Below, piece by piece: positions 34,652-42,679 of a DNA stretch of 64,000 nucleotides; the stretch's first letter is position 1, and each line of letters begins with the position of its first letter. The position numbers and the translations under genes are program-made. The notes under the pieces are model-generated. The model was not told the origin of the DNA and did not search any database. It saw only the letters and a list, made by a program, of their open reading frames with translations. Source of the DNA: Escherichia coli (GTDB lineage Bacteria; Pseudomonadota; Gammaproteobacteria; Enterobacterales; Enterobacteriaceae); the NCBI RefSeq assembly GCF_036503815.1, contig NZ_AP027764.1, positions 1,116,001 to 1,180,000 on the forward strand, written 5' to 3'.

Positions 34652-35418
34652 TGAGCAATTTATTAGGCCCCCGTGACGCCAACGGCATTCCGGTCCCGAT
34701 GACGGTGGATGAATCCATCGCCAGTATGAAGGCGTCGTTACTGAAAAAAATCAAACGTTCTGCCTATGTTTACCGCGTGGACTGCGGCGGCTGCAACGGC
34801 TGCGAAATTGAAATTTTCGCTACCTTATCGCCGCTGTTCGATGCAGAACGCTTCGGCATTAAAGTTGTGCCGTCTCCGCGTCATGCGGATATTTTACTGT
34901 TTACCGGCGCGGTCACCCGTGCAATGCGATCCCCTGCGCTGCGTGCGTGGCAGTCCGCGCCGGACCCGAAAATCTGTATCTCCTACGGCGCCTGCGGTAA
35001 CAGCGGCGGGATCTTCCACGATCTCTACTGCGTGTGGGGTGGTACGGATAAAATCGTCCCGGTGGATGTCTACATTCCGGGGTGCCCGCCAACGCCTGCC
35101 GCCACGCTGTACGGCTTTGCAATGGCGCTCGGCCTGCTGGAGCAGAAAATTCACGCCCGTGGGCCGGGTGAACTGGATGAACAACCGGCAGACATCCTGC
35201 ATGGCGATATGGTGCAGCCGCTGCGTGTAAAAGTCGATCGCGAAGCACGCCGCCTGGCGGGTTATCGTTACGGTCGCCAGATTGCCGATGATTTCCTGAC
35301 GCAGTTAGGGCAGGGTGAAGAGCAGGTTGCACGCTGGCTGGAAGCGGAAAACGATCCGCGTCTGAACGAGATTGTCAGCCATCTGAATCATGTTGTTGAA
35401 GAGGCGCGTATCCGATGA
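34651..35418 (+). CDS. hycG: HycG, small hydrogenase 3 subunit (NuoB-like)
   Basis: HycG carries the [4Fe-4S] cluster nearest the [NiFe] site. The 255 residues include CGGCNGCEIE (about 45-54), ISYGACGNSGGIF and VYIPGCPPTPAATLYG, the Cys ligand motifs of NuoB-type subunits. It overlaps hycH by 4 nt. Confidence 0.97.
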   Translation: MSNLLGPRDANGIPVPMTVDESIASMKASLLKKIKRSAYVYRVDCGGCNGCEIEIFATLSPLFDAERFGIKVVPSPRHADILLFTGAVTRAMRSPALRAWQSAPDPKICISYGACGNSGGIFHDLYCVWGGTDKIVPVDVYIPGCPPTPAATLYGFAMALGLLEQKIHARGPGELDEQPADILHGDMVQPLRVKVDREARRLAGYRYGRQIADDFLTQLGQGEEQVARWLEAENDPRLNEIVSHLNHVVEEARIR

Positions 35419-35825
35419 GTGAAAAGGTGGTGTTCAGTCAACTGAGCCGTAAATTTATTGATGAGAACGATGCCACGCCCGCCGAGGCGCAGCAGGTGGT
35501 CTATTACAGCCTGGCGATTGGTCACCACCTTGGGGTTATCGATTGCCTGGAAGCGGCGCTCACCTGTCCGTGGGATGAATATCTGGCATGGATTGCCACT
35601 CTGGAGGCGGGCAGCGAAGCCCGCCGCAAAATGGAAGGCGTGCCGAAATATGGTGAGATCGTCATCGACATTAACCATGTGCCGATGCTGGCCAACGCAT
35701 TCGATAAAGCCCGGGCAACGCAAACTTCGCAGCAGAAAGAATGGAGTACCATGCTGTTAAGTATGCTGCATGATATTTATCAGGAAAATGCCATCTATTT
35801 GATGGTGAGGAGACTGCGTGACTGA
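35415..35825 (+). CDS. hycH: HycH, hydrogenase 3 assembly protein
   Basis: HycH is a 136-residue soluble protein required for hydrogenase 3 assembly, probably acting on the HycE precursor. It has no recognisable catalytic motif. It overlaps hycG by 4 nt and hycI by 8 nt, supporting coupled translation of the maturation genes. Confidence 0.95.
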   Translation: MSEKVVFSQLSRKFIDENDATPAEAQQVVYYSLAIGHHLGVIDCLEAALTCPWDEYLAWIATLEAGSEARRKMEGVPKYGEIVIDINHVPMLANAFDKARATQTSQQKEWSTMLLSMLHDIYQENAIYLMVRRLRD

Positions 35826-36288
35826 CGTTTTACTCTGTGTTGGCAATAGCATGATGGGCGATGATGGCGCAGGCCCGCTGCTGGCGGAAAAGTGCGCCAC
35901 CGCGCCGAAAGGTAACTGGGTGGTGATTGACGGCGGTAGTGCACCGGAAAACGACATTGTCGCCATCCGCGAACTGCGCCCGACGCGACTGCTGATTGTC
36001 GACGCCACTGATATGGGGCTAAACCCCGGCGAGATCCGCATCATCGACCCGGATGACATCGCCGAGATGTTTATGATGACTACCCATAACATGCCGCTGA
36101 ACTACCTTATCGACCAGTTGAAAGAAGATATTGGCGAAGTGATTTTCCTCGGTATCCAGCCGGATATCGTCGGTTTTTACTACCCGATGACCCAGCCGAT
36201 TAAAGATGCGGTAGAAACCGTTTATCAACGACTTGAAGGCTGGGAAGGGAATGGTGGATTTGCGCAGTTAGCGGTGGAAGAAGAGTAG
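35818..36288 (+). CDS. hycI: HycI, hydrogenase 3 maturation endopeptidase
   Basis: HycI removes the C-terminal 32 residues of HycE once nickel is bound. The 156 residues have the metal-sensing ligands known for the family: Asp16 (MMGDDGAGP), Asp62 (IVDATDMG) and His90 (MTTHNMPL). It starts with GTG inside the end of hycH. No terminator is seen before the next gene, 24 nt downstream. Confidence 0.97.
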   Translation: MTDVLLCVGNSMMGDDGAGPLLAEKCATAPKGNWVVIDGGSAPENDIVAIRELRPTRLLIVDATDMGLNPGEIRIIDPDDIAEMFMMTTHNMPLNYLIDQLKEDIGEVIFLGIQPDIVGFYYPMTQPIKDAVETVYQRLEGWEGNGGFAQLAVEEE

Positions 36289-36312
36289 TTTTTCAGTAAG
36301 GAATTCAGGGAA

Positions 36313-37086
36313 TTGAAAATCAGAACAGGGATGTGCGCTTTTTTATTTTGCTTAGTGCTTCCTGCGCAGGCTACCAGCTTTACCGAATATCTGCCAATGA
36401 GTGACAGCGAATACGCGCAAAAGCGGGCGCTGAAACCTCTCCTGACTATGCCTTATTATACCGAGCAAACCTGGCATTTTAGAAAAGTGGGCGTTGCTGG
36501 CGTGACGCTTGAGAAGATGCCAAATGAAGAGGATTACTGGCAATTAACTGCTAAAGACCGCGCCGGTAAATCCTGGAAGGTGCCTGTGGGTATGCTGGCA
36601 AATATGGCGGGCAAAGGGCAACTCTATCGCGCCGATCTGGATCGTAACGGCATTCAGGATCTGGTTATCTGGTTACCAAGTGCTGGTAATGGTCTGGCTC
36701 CTTATGCACATTTAATCCTTATGACGTTCACGCGCGATGGTCGTCCCTGTGTCTTTGAACCCTGGGGATTCTACACCGCAAGCAAAACTGGCGTAGATGA
36801 TTTGCTGGATTTGCAAGGCAATGGCCACACACAATTGCTGGATATGCAGTTTAATTCTGGTTGCTGGATAACCAGTCTGTATCAGGTAAAAGACGCCAAA
36901 TGGCAACGTGTTCACGGCTGGTTTGGCAAGTTAAGCTATCCCGCGCTCACGCGTTTTACTTATACCCCCAACCGTAAACTCGTCCTCAAACCCATTGCCG
37001 GGCGTGACCCGCAAACGGAAGATTTAGCGCTGACGCAGCGTTGTTTGATAACAGGGGATGTGCTTGATGGGGTGAATCAGAACTGA
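36313..37086 (+). CDS. Unrecognised exported protein directly after hycI
   Basis: I do not recognise this 257-residue protein. The start is a TTG at 36313, with TAAGGA 9 nt upstream. This start includes Lys2 and Arg4, which make a normal signal peptide (about 1-20, cleavage after AQA). An ATG six codons later would lose those charges. The mature part has a DLDRNGIQDLVIW segment (about 115-127) like the calcium-binding turns of FG-GAP/VCBS repeats, and a similar DLLDLQGNGHTQLLDM (about 162-177). It begins 24 nt after hycI with no visible terminator, so it may be cotranscribed with hyc. I know of no K-12 gene at this place. Confidence 0.8.
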   Translation: MKIRTGMCAFLFCLVLPAQATSFTEYLPMSDSEYAQKRALKPLLTMPYYTEQTWHFRKVGVAGVTLEKMPNEEDYWQLTAKDRAGKSWKVPVGMLANMAGKGQLYRADLDRNGIQDLVIWLPSAGNGLAPYAHLILMTFTRDGRPCVFEPWGFYTASKTGVDDLLDLQGNGHTQLLDMQFNSGCWITSLYQVKDAKWQRVHGWFGKLSYPALTRFTYTPNRKLVLKPIAGRDPQTEDLALTQRCLITGDVLDGVNQN

Positions 37087-37156
37087 CTTTTTGCAGAGTG
37101 GCTATGTGGGCGATTACGTGCAGACAGACATCACGTCAATACAGAGAGAACAAAGA

Positions 37157-37576
37157 ATGACTGCTAATGCTGCACGCGCTGTTAAAGCAACAAGAGAACT
37201 GGTAAATGCAGTCCCCTTTCTGGGAGGCAGTGACTCAGAAGATGATTATCGTGAAGCACTGGAACTGGTCGAATATTTGATTGAAGAAGATGACACCAAT
37301 CCACTTATCGACTTTCTGGCGAGCCGTATTGCAGAATATGAAAACAACCACGAAAAGTTTGCAGAGTTCGATAAAGCCGTTGCAGCAATGCCGATTGGTG
37401 TGGCGTTACTTCGCACGCTGATTGATCAACATAATCTGACCTATGCGGATTTGAAGAACGAAATCGGCTCTAAATCCCTGGTCAGTCAGATTTTGTCTGG
37501 ACAAAGATCCCTGACGATATCCCACATTAAGGCACTTTCAGCCCGATTTGGCGTTAAGCCGGAATGGTTTCTTTGA
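37157..37576 (+). CDS. HigA-like helix-turn-helix protein without a visible HigB partner
   Basis: The 139 residues resemble HigA (YgjM) of E. coli. The N-terminal half is acidic and helical (ALELVEYLIEEDDTNPLIDFL). The C-terminal half is an XRE-type helix-turn-helix (about 86-139: TYADLKNEIGSKSLVSQILSGQRSLTISHIKALS). The ATG at 37157 with GAGAGAAC upstream gives the family length; the frame is open a further 22 codons. HigA normally follows a HigB toxin gene, but here the preceding gene encodes an exported protein and only 70 nt separate them. It may be an orphan antitoxin or a plain regulator. Confidence 0.8.
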   Translation: MTANAARAVKATRELVNAVPFLGGSDSEDDYREALELVEYLIEEDDTNPLIDFLASRIAEYENNHEKFAEFDKAVAAMPIGVALLRTLIDQHNLTYADLKNEIGSKSLVSQILSGQRSLTISHIKALSARFGVKPEWFL

Positions 37577-37602
37577 TTTTTGACAGATGCCAAACGCCAG
37601 AT

Positions 37603-37682
37603 TGCCCGATGCGCAACGCTTATCGGGCCTACATGTCGCACGAACTATGTAGGCCGGATAAGGCGTTCACGCCGCATCCGGC
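37603..37682. repeat. Pair of REP elements (BIME) between the higA-like gene and ascB
   Basis: Two inverted palindromic units, TGCCCGATGCGC...CGGGCCTAC (37603-37632) and GTAGGCCGGATAAG...CGCATCCGGC (37649-37682), match enterobacterial REP sequences. They sit between two convergent genes, a usual place for BIMEs. Confidence 0.9.
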
Positions 37683-37690
37683 ACGTTTGC

Positions 37691-39115
37691 TTACTCTAAA
37701 TCCTCACCATTACTGGCAATCACTTTTTTATACCACCAGAACGATTTCTTACGCGTGCGCGCCAGCGTGCCGTTGCCTGCATCGTCACGGTCTACATAGA
37801 CAAAACCGTAGCGTTTGCTCATTTCACCCGTTGACGCGGAAACTAAATCAATACAGCCCCAGGTGGTGTAGCCCATCAGCGGAATGCCGTCTGCAATCGC
37901 TTCGCCCATTGCGCGGATATGTTCGCGTAAATAGCTGATGCGATAGTCGTCGTTAATCTCGCCATTGGCAGCAAATTCATCTTTTGCGCCCAGGCCGTTT
38001 TCCACCAGAAACAGCGGCTTCTGATAACGGTCATACATCATGTTCATAGTGATACGCAGACCGAGTGGATCAATACCCCAGCCCCAGTCGCTTACCTGCA
38101 GATAGGGGTTACGCAGCGATTTCACCACGTTTGCCGCACTGCTGTTGTTGGCGTTCATCTCCGCCGAGGCGCAGCGCGAGGCGTAATAGCTGAAAGAGAC
38201 AAAATCGACGGTGTTTTTCAGGATCTCATTATCGCCCGGTGCTTTGTCGATGGTTACCCCTTTTTCGCGGAATACGCGGGCAGAGTAAGCCGGATACGCG
38301 CCCCGCGCCTGCACATCGATAAAAAACAGGTTTTCCCGATCTTTCTCCAGCGCCGCCCAGACATCTTCCGGCTTGCAACTGTAAGGGTAGAAGTTACCGC
38401 CCGCCAGCATACAGCCCACCTGATTTTGCGGGTTAACCTCATGAGCGATTTTGGTGGCTAGCGCACTGGCAACCAGCTGGTGATGCGCAGCCTGATATTT
38501 CACCTGATCCTGATTTTCCCCTTCTTCAAACACAAGACCCGCGCCGGAAAATGGGCTATGCAACATAATGTTGATTTCATTGAAGGTTAGCCAGTATTTC
38601 ACCAGACCATCAAATGCTTCAAAGCAGGTCCGGGCGTAGCGGCTGAAAAACTCCACCAGCTTGCGGTTACGCCAGGAGCCATATTCGGTGACCAGATGCA
38701 TCGGCACGTCGAAGTGACACAACGTGACCAGCGGTTCGATACCGTACTTTTTACACTCTTCAAAAACCGTGCGGTAAAAAGCAATGCCCTGCTGGTTGGG
38801 CGTCAGTTCATCGCCCTGCGGAAATAGGCGGCTCCAGGCAATCGAGGTGCGAAAAACCTTGAATCCCATCTCTGCCATCAGGGCGATATCTTCTTTATAA
38901 CGATGATAAAAATCCGTCGCCTCATGGCTGGGATAAAACTCGTCATCGCGCAACTGAAAACGTTTTTCCAGCCCCAGTTTCACCGCCATTCGATGTTCAC
39001 CGTGCGGGATCATATCGACCGTGGTCAGCCCTTTGCCGCCTTCACGGTACGCGCCTTCAGATTGGTTGGCGGCAAGCGCGCCGCCCCATAAAAAACCTTG
39101 CGGAAATACTGACAT
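37691..39115 (-). CDS. ascB: AscB, 6-phospho-beta-glucosidase
   Basis: AscB hydrolyses phosphorylated arbutin, salicin or cellobiose taken up by AscF. The 474 residues (start MSVFPQGFLWGG at 39115) are a glycoside hydrolase family 1 enzyme. The acid/base Glu is in LTFNEINIM (about 177-185), and the nucleophile Glu in LFLVENGLG (about 371-379). It follows ascF by 8 nt in the same direction. Confidence 0.97.
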   Translation of the reverse strand: MSVFPQGFLWGGALAANQSEGAYREGGKGLTTVDMIPHGEHRMAVKLGLEKRFQLRDDEFYPSHEATDFYHRYKEDIALMAEMGFKVFRTSIAWSRLFPQGDELTPNQQGIAFYRTVFEECKKYGIEPLVTLCHFDVPMHLVTEYGSWRNRKLVEFFSRYARTCFEAFDGLVKYWLTFNEINIMLHSPFSGAGLVFEEGENQDQVKYQAAHHQLVASALATKIAHEVNPQNQVGCMLAGGNFYPYSCKPEDVWAALEKDRENLFFIDVQARGAYPAYSARVFREKGVTIDKAPGDNEILKNTVDFVSFSYYASRCASAEMNANNSSAANVVKSLRNPYLQVSDWGWGIDPLGLRITMNMMYDRYQKPLFLVENGLGAKDEFAANGEINDDYRISYLREHIRAMGEAIADGIPLMGYTTWGCIDLVSASTGEMSKRYGFVYVDRDDAGNGTLARTRKKSFWWYKKVIASNGEDLE

Positions 39116-39123
39116 TTTCATCC

Positions 39124-40581
39124 TCAATTAAGACTTACTTCTTTGGCGACGGTCGGTTGTACGCTCTGATGCTTTCGCGCCTGGGCAGCCGCTTCCTCAA
39201 CAGGAATATCCTCAAAGCCGAGCAACAGTGTGAGGATAAACGACAGCACGATCGCCAGCGCCATGACGGCGAACACCCAGACGATGCTCATTGGATTCGC
39301 CGGATCGAAGAACTGCACGCTGGTAAATAATCCCGGCGCTGCCATTGAGTGGCTGGCAAGCCCCGCCATACCGGCAACCGCGCCGCAAATAAAACCGCTG
39401 ATAAGACTGGCGATAAGCGGACGTTTCAGGCGGATCGCCACGCCGTATAACGCGGGTTCGGAAATCCCCGCCATAATGGCTGATGCCGCCGCCGCCAGCG
39501 CCGTCTGGCGCAGTTCCGGGTTTTTCGTTTTCCACGCCACCGCCAGCGATGAACCGCCCAGCGACAGGTTAGCACCGATTTCTGAAGGCATGACCATCCC
39601 TTCTTTGCCAGTTTCGGCAATAGTTTGAATGATGGTTGGCGTAAAGACGCGGTGCATCCCGGTCATTACCAGCAGAGGCCACAGCGCGCCCATAATGGCG
39701 ACTGAAAGCCAGCCCAGATAACCATGAATGGTGTAAACCAGTGCCGAAATGGCGCTACCGATCCAGATACCAATCGGGCCAATCAGCAGGATTGCCAGCG
39801 GTGCGGCAATCAACACAATCAGCATTGGCTTGAGGAAGTTTTTCGTCACCGCTGGCGTAATGCTGTCCACCCAGCGTTCGATATATGACAGGCACCAGGT
39901 CATCACCAGCGCCGGGATCACCGTGTAGGTGTATTTCACCGCGGTGACCGGAATCAGGGCAAATTCAACATGTTCACCCTGGGCCGCTTTCGCCATCAGC
40001 TCAATAAAACTCGGATGTACCAGCACACCCGCAATGGCAATCGCCAGCGACATATTGGTTTTAAATTTGATGGCGGCAGAAGCAGCGACCATCAGCGGCA
40101 GGAAGAAGAAAGCACCATCACCAATCACATTGAGAATAGTTAAGGTCGGCGATCCTTTTGTCAGCACGCCGCTCATCTCGAGGATCATCGCCAGCAGTTT
40201 GACCATCGATCCGCCGATGATCGCCGGGATCAGCGGTGACATGGTGCCGATCAGCGCATCCAGGATCCCCGCACCAATGCGACGTAGCGTGAGTTTGGGT
40301 TTCCCCACGGGCTGCGTGGGCTGCATATCTCCAGGTAACAAGCTGACAACTTCCTGAAAAGCCTGCGAAACCGTATTACCGATAATCACCTGACACTGGT
40401 TGTCACTACGTACCACACCGAGCACGCCGGAGATAGTTTTTAACGTTGGGCTGTCGATCAGTGCATCATCTTTGATAACAAAGCGTAAACGCGTCATACA
40501 GTGCGTGACTGCCGAGATGTTATCAACGCCGCCCAGTGCCGCTATCACCGAGCGTGCCAGCGTCGCATAATTTTTGGCCAT
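39124..40581 (-). CDS. ascF: AscF, beta-glucoside PTS EIIBC component
   Basis: AscF imports and phosphorylates aryl-beta-glucosides. The 485 residues have an N-terminal EIIB domain (about 1-90) with the phosphorylated Cys in VTHCMTRLRF (about 25-34). A membrane EIIC domain (about 100-455) follows, containing the family motif GISEPALYGV. There is no EIIA domain, so phosphate must come from a separate EIIA-Glc-like protein. It is transcribed divergently from ascG, with two operators in the gap. Confidence 0.97.
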   Translation of the reverse strand: MAKNYATLARSVIAALGGVDNISAVTHCMTRLRFVIKDDALIDSPTLKTISGVLGVVRSDNQCQVIIGNTVSQAFQEVVSLLPGDMQPTQPVGKPKLTLRRIGAGILDALIGTMSPLIPAIIGGSMVKLLAMILEMSGVLTKGSPTLTILNVIGDGAFFFLPLMVAASAAIKFKTNMSLAIAIAGVLVHPSFIELMAKAAQGEHVEFALIPVTAVKYTYTVIPALVMTWCLSYIERWVDSITPAVTKNFLKPMLIVLIAAPLAILLIGPIGIWIGSAISALVYTIHGYLGWLSVAIMGALWPLLVMTGMHRVFTPTIIQTIAETGKEGMVMPSEIGANLSLGGSSLAVAWKTKNPELRQTALAAAASAIMAGISEPALYGVAIRLKRPLIASLISGFICGAVAGMAGLASHSMAAPGLFTSVQFFDPANPMSIVWVFAVMALAIVLSFILTLLLGFEDIPVEEAAAQARKHQSVQPTVAKEVSLN

Positions 40582-40666
40582 CGGATTTTATCCTGTTATC
40601 AGTAGGGTAGAGGTAGTTGTTATCAGTCGACGTGACGGGAAATTGCCGATGCTGAAACGGAATTAA

Positions 40667-40678
40667 GAAACCGGTTTC
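40667..40678. promoter_or_regulatory. AscG operator 1
   Basis: GAAACCGGTTTC is a perfect 12-bp palindrome of the GalR/LacI type, about 90 nt before the ascF start. The wider sequence AGAAACCGGTTTCAC fits the known AscG target TGAAACCGGTTTCA. Confidence 0.85.
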
Positions 40679-40740
40679 ACAAAATCATGAATAGTTGATA
40701 CTGATTAAGCAAGAGAGTTAATTGCTCATTTTTTATATTT

Positions 40741-40754
40741 GTGAAACCGGTCAC
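40741..40754. promoter_or_regulatory. AscG operator 2
   Basis: GTGAAACCGGTCAC is a second copy of the AscG-type palindrome, 74 bp (about seven helical turns) from operator 1. The spacing would suit repression through a DNA loop across the ascF and ascG promoters. Confidence 0.8.
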
Positions 40755-40840
40755 CTGAATATTTTTCCCGCTGCTTGCGCAAGGACAATCAGCCAACGGT
40801 GCAGTACACTGCGTTCATTGCGTGTAAAGGGATGAAAATG

Positions 40841-41851
40841 ATGACGACGATGCTGGAAGTGGCGAAGCGCGCCGGGGTTTCAAAAGCGACCGTTTCCCGC
40901 GTGCTTTCAGGTAATGGCTACGTCAGCCAGGAAACTAAAGATCGCGTGTTTCAGGCGGTGGAAGAGAGCGGTTACCGCCCAAATTTGCTGGCGCGCAATC
41001 TGTCAGCGAAGAGTACTCAGACGCTGGGGCTGGTAGTGACCAACACGCTTTACCACGGCATTTATTTTAGTGAATTACTGTTTCATACCGCGAGAATGGC
41101 GGAAGAGAAAGGGCGTCAGCTGTTATTGGCAGATGGCAAACATAGCGCCGAAGAAGAACGCCAGGCGATTCAGTATCTGCTGGATCTGCGCTGCGACGCC
41201 ATTATGATTTACCCGCGCTTTTTAAGCGTGGATGAGATTGATGACATCATTGACGCACACAGTCAGCCGATAATGGTGCTCAATCGCCGCCTGCGCAAAA
41301 ACAGCAGCCATAGCGTCTGGTGCGATCATAAACAGACCAGCTTTAACGCCGTGGCAGAGTTGATAAACGCCGGACATCAGGAGATTGCTTTCCTTACTGG
41401 TTCGATGGATTCCCCCACCAGCATTGAACGCCTTGCCGGATATAAAGACGCGCTGGCGCAGCATGGTATTGCACTCAATGAAAAACTTATCGCTAACGGT
41501 AAATGGACGCCTGCCAGCGGGGCCGAAGGGGTAGAAACGTTGCTCGAACGTGGGGCTAAATTTAGCGCGTTAGTTGCCAGTAACGACGATATGGCGATAG
41601 GTGCGATGAAAGCGTTGCATGACCGTGGTGTAGCGGTGCCGGGGCAAGTATCGGTTATTGGATTTGATGATATCGCAATTGCCCCCTACACCGTTCCGGC
41701 GCTCTCCAGCGTAAAAATTCCGGTGACTGAGATGATTCAGGAAATAATTGGGCGGCTGATATTTATGCTCGATGGTGGTGCTTACACACCGCCGAAAACC
41801 TTCAGCGGAAAACTGATCCGCCGCGACTCCCTCATTGATCTTTCGCGATAA
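40841..41851 (+). CDS. ascG: AscG, LacI-family repressor of ascFB
   Basis: AscG represses ascFB. I choose the ATG at 40841 (MTTMLEVAKRAGVSKATVSR) with GTAAAGGG upstream, giving the usual 336 residues. The first 55 residues are the LacI helix-turn-helix and hinge, and the rest is a periplasmic-binding-like sensor domain. The gene is intact here. In K-12 the asc operon is cryptic; expression in this strain cannot be judged from the sequence. Confidence 0.96.
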   Translation: MTTMLEVAKRAGVSKATVSRVLSGNGYVSQETKDRVFQAVEESGYRPNLLARNLSAKSTQTLGLVVTNTLYHGIYFSELLFHTARMAEEKGRQLLLADGKHSAEEERQAIQYLLDLRCDAIMIYPRFLSVDEIDDIIDAHSQPIMVLNRRLRKNSSHSVWCDHKQTSFNAVAELINAGHQEIAFLTGSMDSPTSIERLAGYKDALAQHGIALNEKLIANGKWTPASGAEGVETLLERGAKFSALVASNDDMAIGAMKALHDRGVAVPGQVSVIGFDDIAIAPYTVPALSSVKIPVTEMIQEIIGRLIFMLDGGAYTPPKTFSGKLIRRDSLIDLSR

Positions 41852-41880
41852 GCATTGTCATCACATGTCATCGTCACTAG

Positions 41881-41891
41881 TGTCGATGACA
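41881..41891. promoter_or_regulatory. FhlA-type motif upstream of hydN
   Basis: TGTCGATGACA, preceded by ATGTCATCGTCAC (41865-41877), resembles the elements at the hyc-hyp promoters and lies about 65 nt before the hydN -24/-12 region. Control of hydN-hypF by FhlA is known; this site is inferred from the shared sequence. Confidence 0.55.
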
Positions 41892-41945
41892 TCGTTTTTT
41901 CTGCATTGCAGAATTTAATTTCTTTAAATAACAATCAATTAAAAG

Positions 41946-41961
41946 TTGGCATGGTTTGTGA
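41946..41961 (+). promoter_or_regulatory. Sigma-54-type promoter of hydN-hypF
   Basis: TTGGCATGGTTTGTGA has a good -24 half (TTGGCA), while the -12 half reads GA where GC is usual. The surrounding AATTAAAAGTTGGCA is the same as at the hyc promoter. It lies about 40 nt before hydN. Confidence 0.65.
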
Positions 41962-41999
41962 ATGTATCGGCGCATTAACTGTCATTGCTGGAGAATTTG

Positions 42000-42527
42000 A
42001 TGAACCGTTTCATCATTGCTGACGCGAGTAAATGTATTGGTTGTCGTACCTGTGAAGTGGCGTGCGTGGTTTCTCATCAGGAGAATCAGGACTGTGCATC
42101 GCTGACCCCGGAAACTTTTTTACCGCGAATCCATGTCATTAAAGGTGTGAACATTTCCACGGCGACAGTCTGCCGTCAGTGTGAAGATGCACCGTGCGCT
42201 AACGTCTGCCCGAATGGTGCTATCAGCCGTGATAAAGGGTTTGTTCATGTCATGCAGGAACGTTGCATTGGTTGTAAAACCTGCGTTGTGGCTTGCCCGT
42301 ATGGTGCGATGGAAGTGGTAGTGCGTCCGGTGATTCGCAACAGCGGCGCAGGGCTTAACGTACGCGCTGACAAAGCCGAAGCTAATAAATGCGACCTCTG
42401 TAACCATCGTGAAGACGGCCCGGCCTGTATGGCTGCTTGCCCGACCCATGCGCTGATTTGTGTCGATCGTAATAAACTTGAACAACTGAGCGCAGAAAAA
42501 CGCCGCCGCACGGCGCTGATGTTCTAA
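42000..42527 (+). CDS. hydN: HydN, electron-transfer [4Fe-4S] protein
   Basis: HydN is a ferredoxin-like protein thought to transfer electrons from formate dehydrogenase H. The 175 residues (ATG at 42000, MNRFIIADASKCIGC) have four Cys clusters: CIGCRTCEVAC, CRQCEDAPCANVCP, CIGCKTCVVACP and CDLCNHREDGPACMAACP. It is a paralogue of HycB. It is cotranscribed with hypF under FhlA and sigma-54. Confidence 0.97.
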   Translation: MNRFIIADASKCIGCRTCEVACVVSHQENQDCASLTPETFLPRIHVIKGVNISTATVCRQCEDAPCANVCPNGAISRDKGFVHVMQERCIGCKTCVVACPYGAMEVVVRPVIRNSGAGLNVRADKAEANKCDLCNHREDGPACMAACPTHALICVDRNKLEQLSAEKRRRTALMF

Positions 42528-42679
42528 AAATCTTACAGAACTGTTCTGGCATCAAAGGAATTCCCGGAAATATTCGTAGAATACGGAGCGGGCGGTATCG
42601 CCAACCTGTGACTACCGGATGCGACGCGGTCGTGTCCGGCTGGGCGGGTTACGCAATTCATGATGGCGGGAATAACTCA

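Noticed and set aside
37087..37156. Remnant of a HigB toxin before the HigA-like gene
   Set aside because: All frames of the 70 nt were read and none resembles the HigB C-terminus.
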